This document shows positions 63,000 through 64,000 of a DNA stretch of 64,000 bases, piece by piece. This stretch comes from Istiophorus platypterus (taxonomy: Eukaryota > Chordata > Actinopteri > Istiophoriformes > Istiophoridae). The translations under genes were made by a program, and so were the position numbers. Under the pieces are notes generated by a model. The model was not told the origin of the DNA and made no database searches. It worked only from the letters and a program-made list of their open reading frames with translations. Location: NCBI GenBank assembly GCA_016859345.1, contig CM029120.1, positions 4,277,001-4,341,000 on the forward strand, read 5' to 3'. Each line of letters starts with the position of its first letter. Position 1 is the first letter of the stretch.

Positions 63000-63450
63000 C
63001 CCACCTTGCGGATCCCGAGGCGCAGGTTAGTCCGTCTGGTTCGGGCGCAGATCTCCGGCGGCCATCGACGGTTTCGTTCTCAGGAGAACGGAGTCCGCTT
63101 CCTCCGGGAAGCAGCCGGGAACCTCGGGCCGCAAAAGTCAGGTTTCCCTGCCCCACGGTTGACCACCCGAACCCGGGGCTCGAAACACAGAGACGCCGCG
63201 GGCGGGCGGGTGCCTGTCGGCGGGCGGACGGCGGCCGGACGCGCCGCGGACGGAGCCGCCTCCATCTTCACGCCGCCTTCGATAAGACCGTTGACATCCG
63301 GGAACCGCCGCCATGGCAACGCACGGGCTTTTCCCGCGCTCCCCCGAGCCGGCCGCCTTCCGGGACGACGGCCGTGACGTCACCCGCCCCGCCCCATCAT
63401 GGCCGCCGCTCCGCTCAGGTAGGAACCGCCCGGAGCCGAACTCGCCACAT
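63000..63450. promoter_or_regulatory. CpG island promoter
   Basis: A sharp rise in GC and CpG content unlike anything else in the window. It holds a perfect palindromic CRE, TGACGTCA (63375-63382), adjoining GC boxes (CCCGCCCCGCCCC, 63383-63395) and YY1-like sites in both orientations (CTCCATCTTCACG near 63260, CATCATGGCCGCC at 63396). CCATGGCAAC at 63311-63320 resembles half of an RFX X-box. The architecture fits a TATA-less housekeeping-type promoter. Initiating ATGs in good context face outward on both strands, so it may be bidirectional. Transcription start sites cannot be placed from sequence alone. Confidence 0.75.
63399..63418 (+). CDS. Candidate first coding exon, product unknown (partial gene)
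   Basis: An ATG 17 bases after the CRE, in the context CCCCATCATGGCC, opens the reading MAAAPL plus two bases and runs directly into CAG|GTAGGA, a plausible splice donor at 63419. Alanine-rich starts at a YY1-type ATG site followed by a quick donor are common in vertebrate housekeeping genes. The remainder of the gene must lie to the right, outside the window, so its function cannot be given. The competing start at 63313 has a perfect GCCGCCATGG context and a different frame. It would give 35 codons before the same donor, but lies upstream of the CRE and GC boxes. I prefer 63399; both are uncertain. Confidence 0.4.
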
Positions 63451-64000
63451 GGCCGATTTCCACTCGCTTCTTCTTCCAGCGCAGCAGGAAAATTATCAGG
63501 AGGTTTTCGTCGCGCAATTGTGAGAAATGTCTCGGTTAACAAAACCAGCAATTTCACTGATAGTTATTGCGAATTGCAACAAAAGAAAAAAAAGATGAGG
63601 TACACTTAAAATGAGTTAGATACAAGATTAGATGAATATGAATGTAGTTTGATTCAATATCAGTTTTACAAAATAAAGGACGGTTAAGATGGTGGCAGAA
63701 TATTGAACAGTCTGTCCGCGGGGAGTCTCGCCAACGACTTAAAATCGGCTCATTCACGGCTCGCGTTCGCCGCTCCAGTAAACTGACTTTAATTCATTTT
63801 GGCCGAAGAGATGATCATTACAGCGGCGACCCCGTCGGAAGCGGCTGATGGTACGAGACTGTCGTTCTACCGGCCCGTGTCGACTCTGAGTGACATAGGC
63901 ACAGCAGCGACGCGTTAGATAGTCAGTAGTGGCACCTGCCAGTAAAGACTAGACAAGACTAGAGCGACCAATCTTATGTTGTTGTACCATAGGCAGCACA
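63419..64000 (+). other. Presumed intron 1 or downstream promoter region
   Basis: If the donor at 63419 is used, this is intron. GC falls after 63500, then CpG-rich sequence returns from about 63710 (CTGTCCGCGGGGAGTCTCGC). A 35-codon + frame, 63811-63918, starts at GAAGAGATGATC; it could be an upstream frame, the start of a second exon or chance. I do not recognise it. The last 80 bases have an irregular AGACTAGACAAGACTAGAG repeat. Confidence 0.35.

Noticed and set aside
63138..63557. 139-codon minus frame and other long frames in the CpG island
   Set aside because: High GC removes stop codons in all frames; at most the minus ATG at 63263-63265 is a possible start.

Overview
The window looks like nuclear DNA from a ray-finned (probably percomorph) fish. 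It is AT-rich and almost free of protein-coding sequence. It is full of microsatellites and of decayed interspersed repeats that I recognise from teleost genomes: Tc1/mariner elements, L2/Rex-like LINEs, a tRNA-SINE-like piece, and several short inverted-repeat elements. There is no operon, phage, CRISPR or bacterial-type structure. Family names are my recognition of the sequence; no database search was run.

Layout. 1-10.9 kb: non-coding, with a pyrimidine tract, a reverse-oriented Tc1 relic (5.3-5.7 kb) and a known fish repeat (8.1-8.3 kb). 11-13 kb: a decayed LINE with endonuclease and reverse transcriptase remnants. 16.2-17.3 kb: an internally deleted Tc1 element with both ends recognisable. 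22.4-24.3 kb: a MITE fragment, a second LINE and two abutting copies of another fish repeat. 27.9-28.3 kb: an AT-rich palindromic element. 32.0-34.0 kb: a nearly perfect direct tandem duplication of about 1 kb between A-tracts. 36-47 kb: mostly single-copy DNA with several blocks that read like conserved non-coding elements (CNEs), plus a SINE and a LINE tail. 48.5-50.3 kb: a long compound CA/TA microsatellite fused to a reverse-oriented Tc1 element that has lost its outer left terminal repeat. 54.3-54.6 kb: a more complete MITE. 59.4-60.5 kb: a nest of repeats in which an L2-like LINE tail and a MITE end sit inside a longer fish repeat. 60.7-62.0 kb: further CNE-like sequence.

Genes. The only convincing gene signal is at the right edge, 63.0-63.45 kb. 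It is a CpG island with a consensus CRE, GC boxes and YY1-like sites, and a short candidate first coding exon on the + strand that ends in a splice donor and leads out of the window. A minus-strand start in the same island leaves a bidirectional promoter possible. The rest is best read as intergenic or large-intron DNA that may carry regulatory elements for developmental genes outside the window. I found no new protein-coding system. The most notable items are the 1 kb duplication, the nested-repeat stratigraphy, the microsatellite/Tc1 fusion, the G-quadruplex-type pentanucleotide array and the promoter island.
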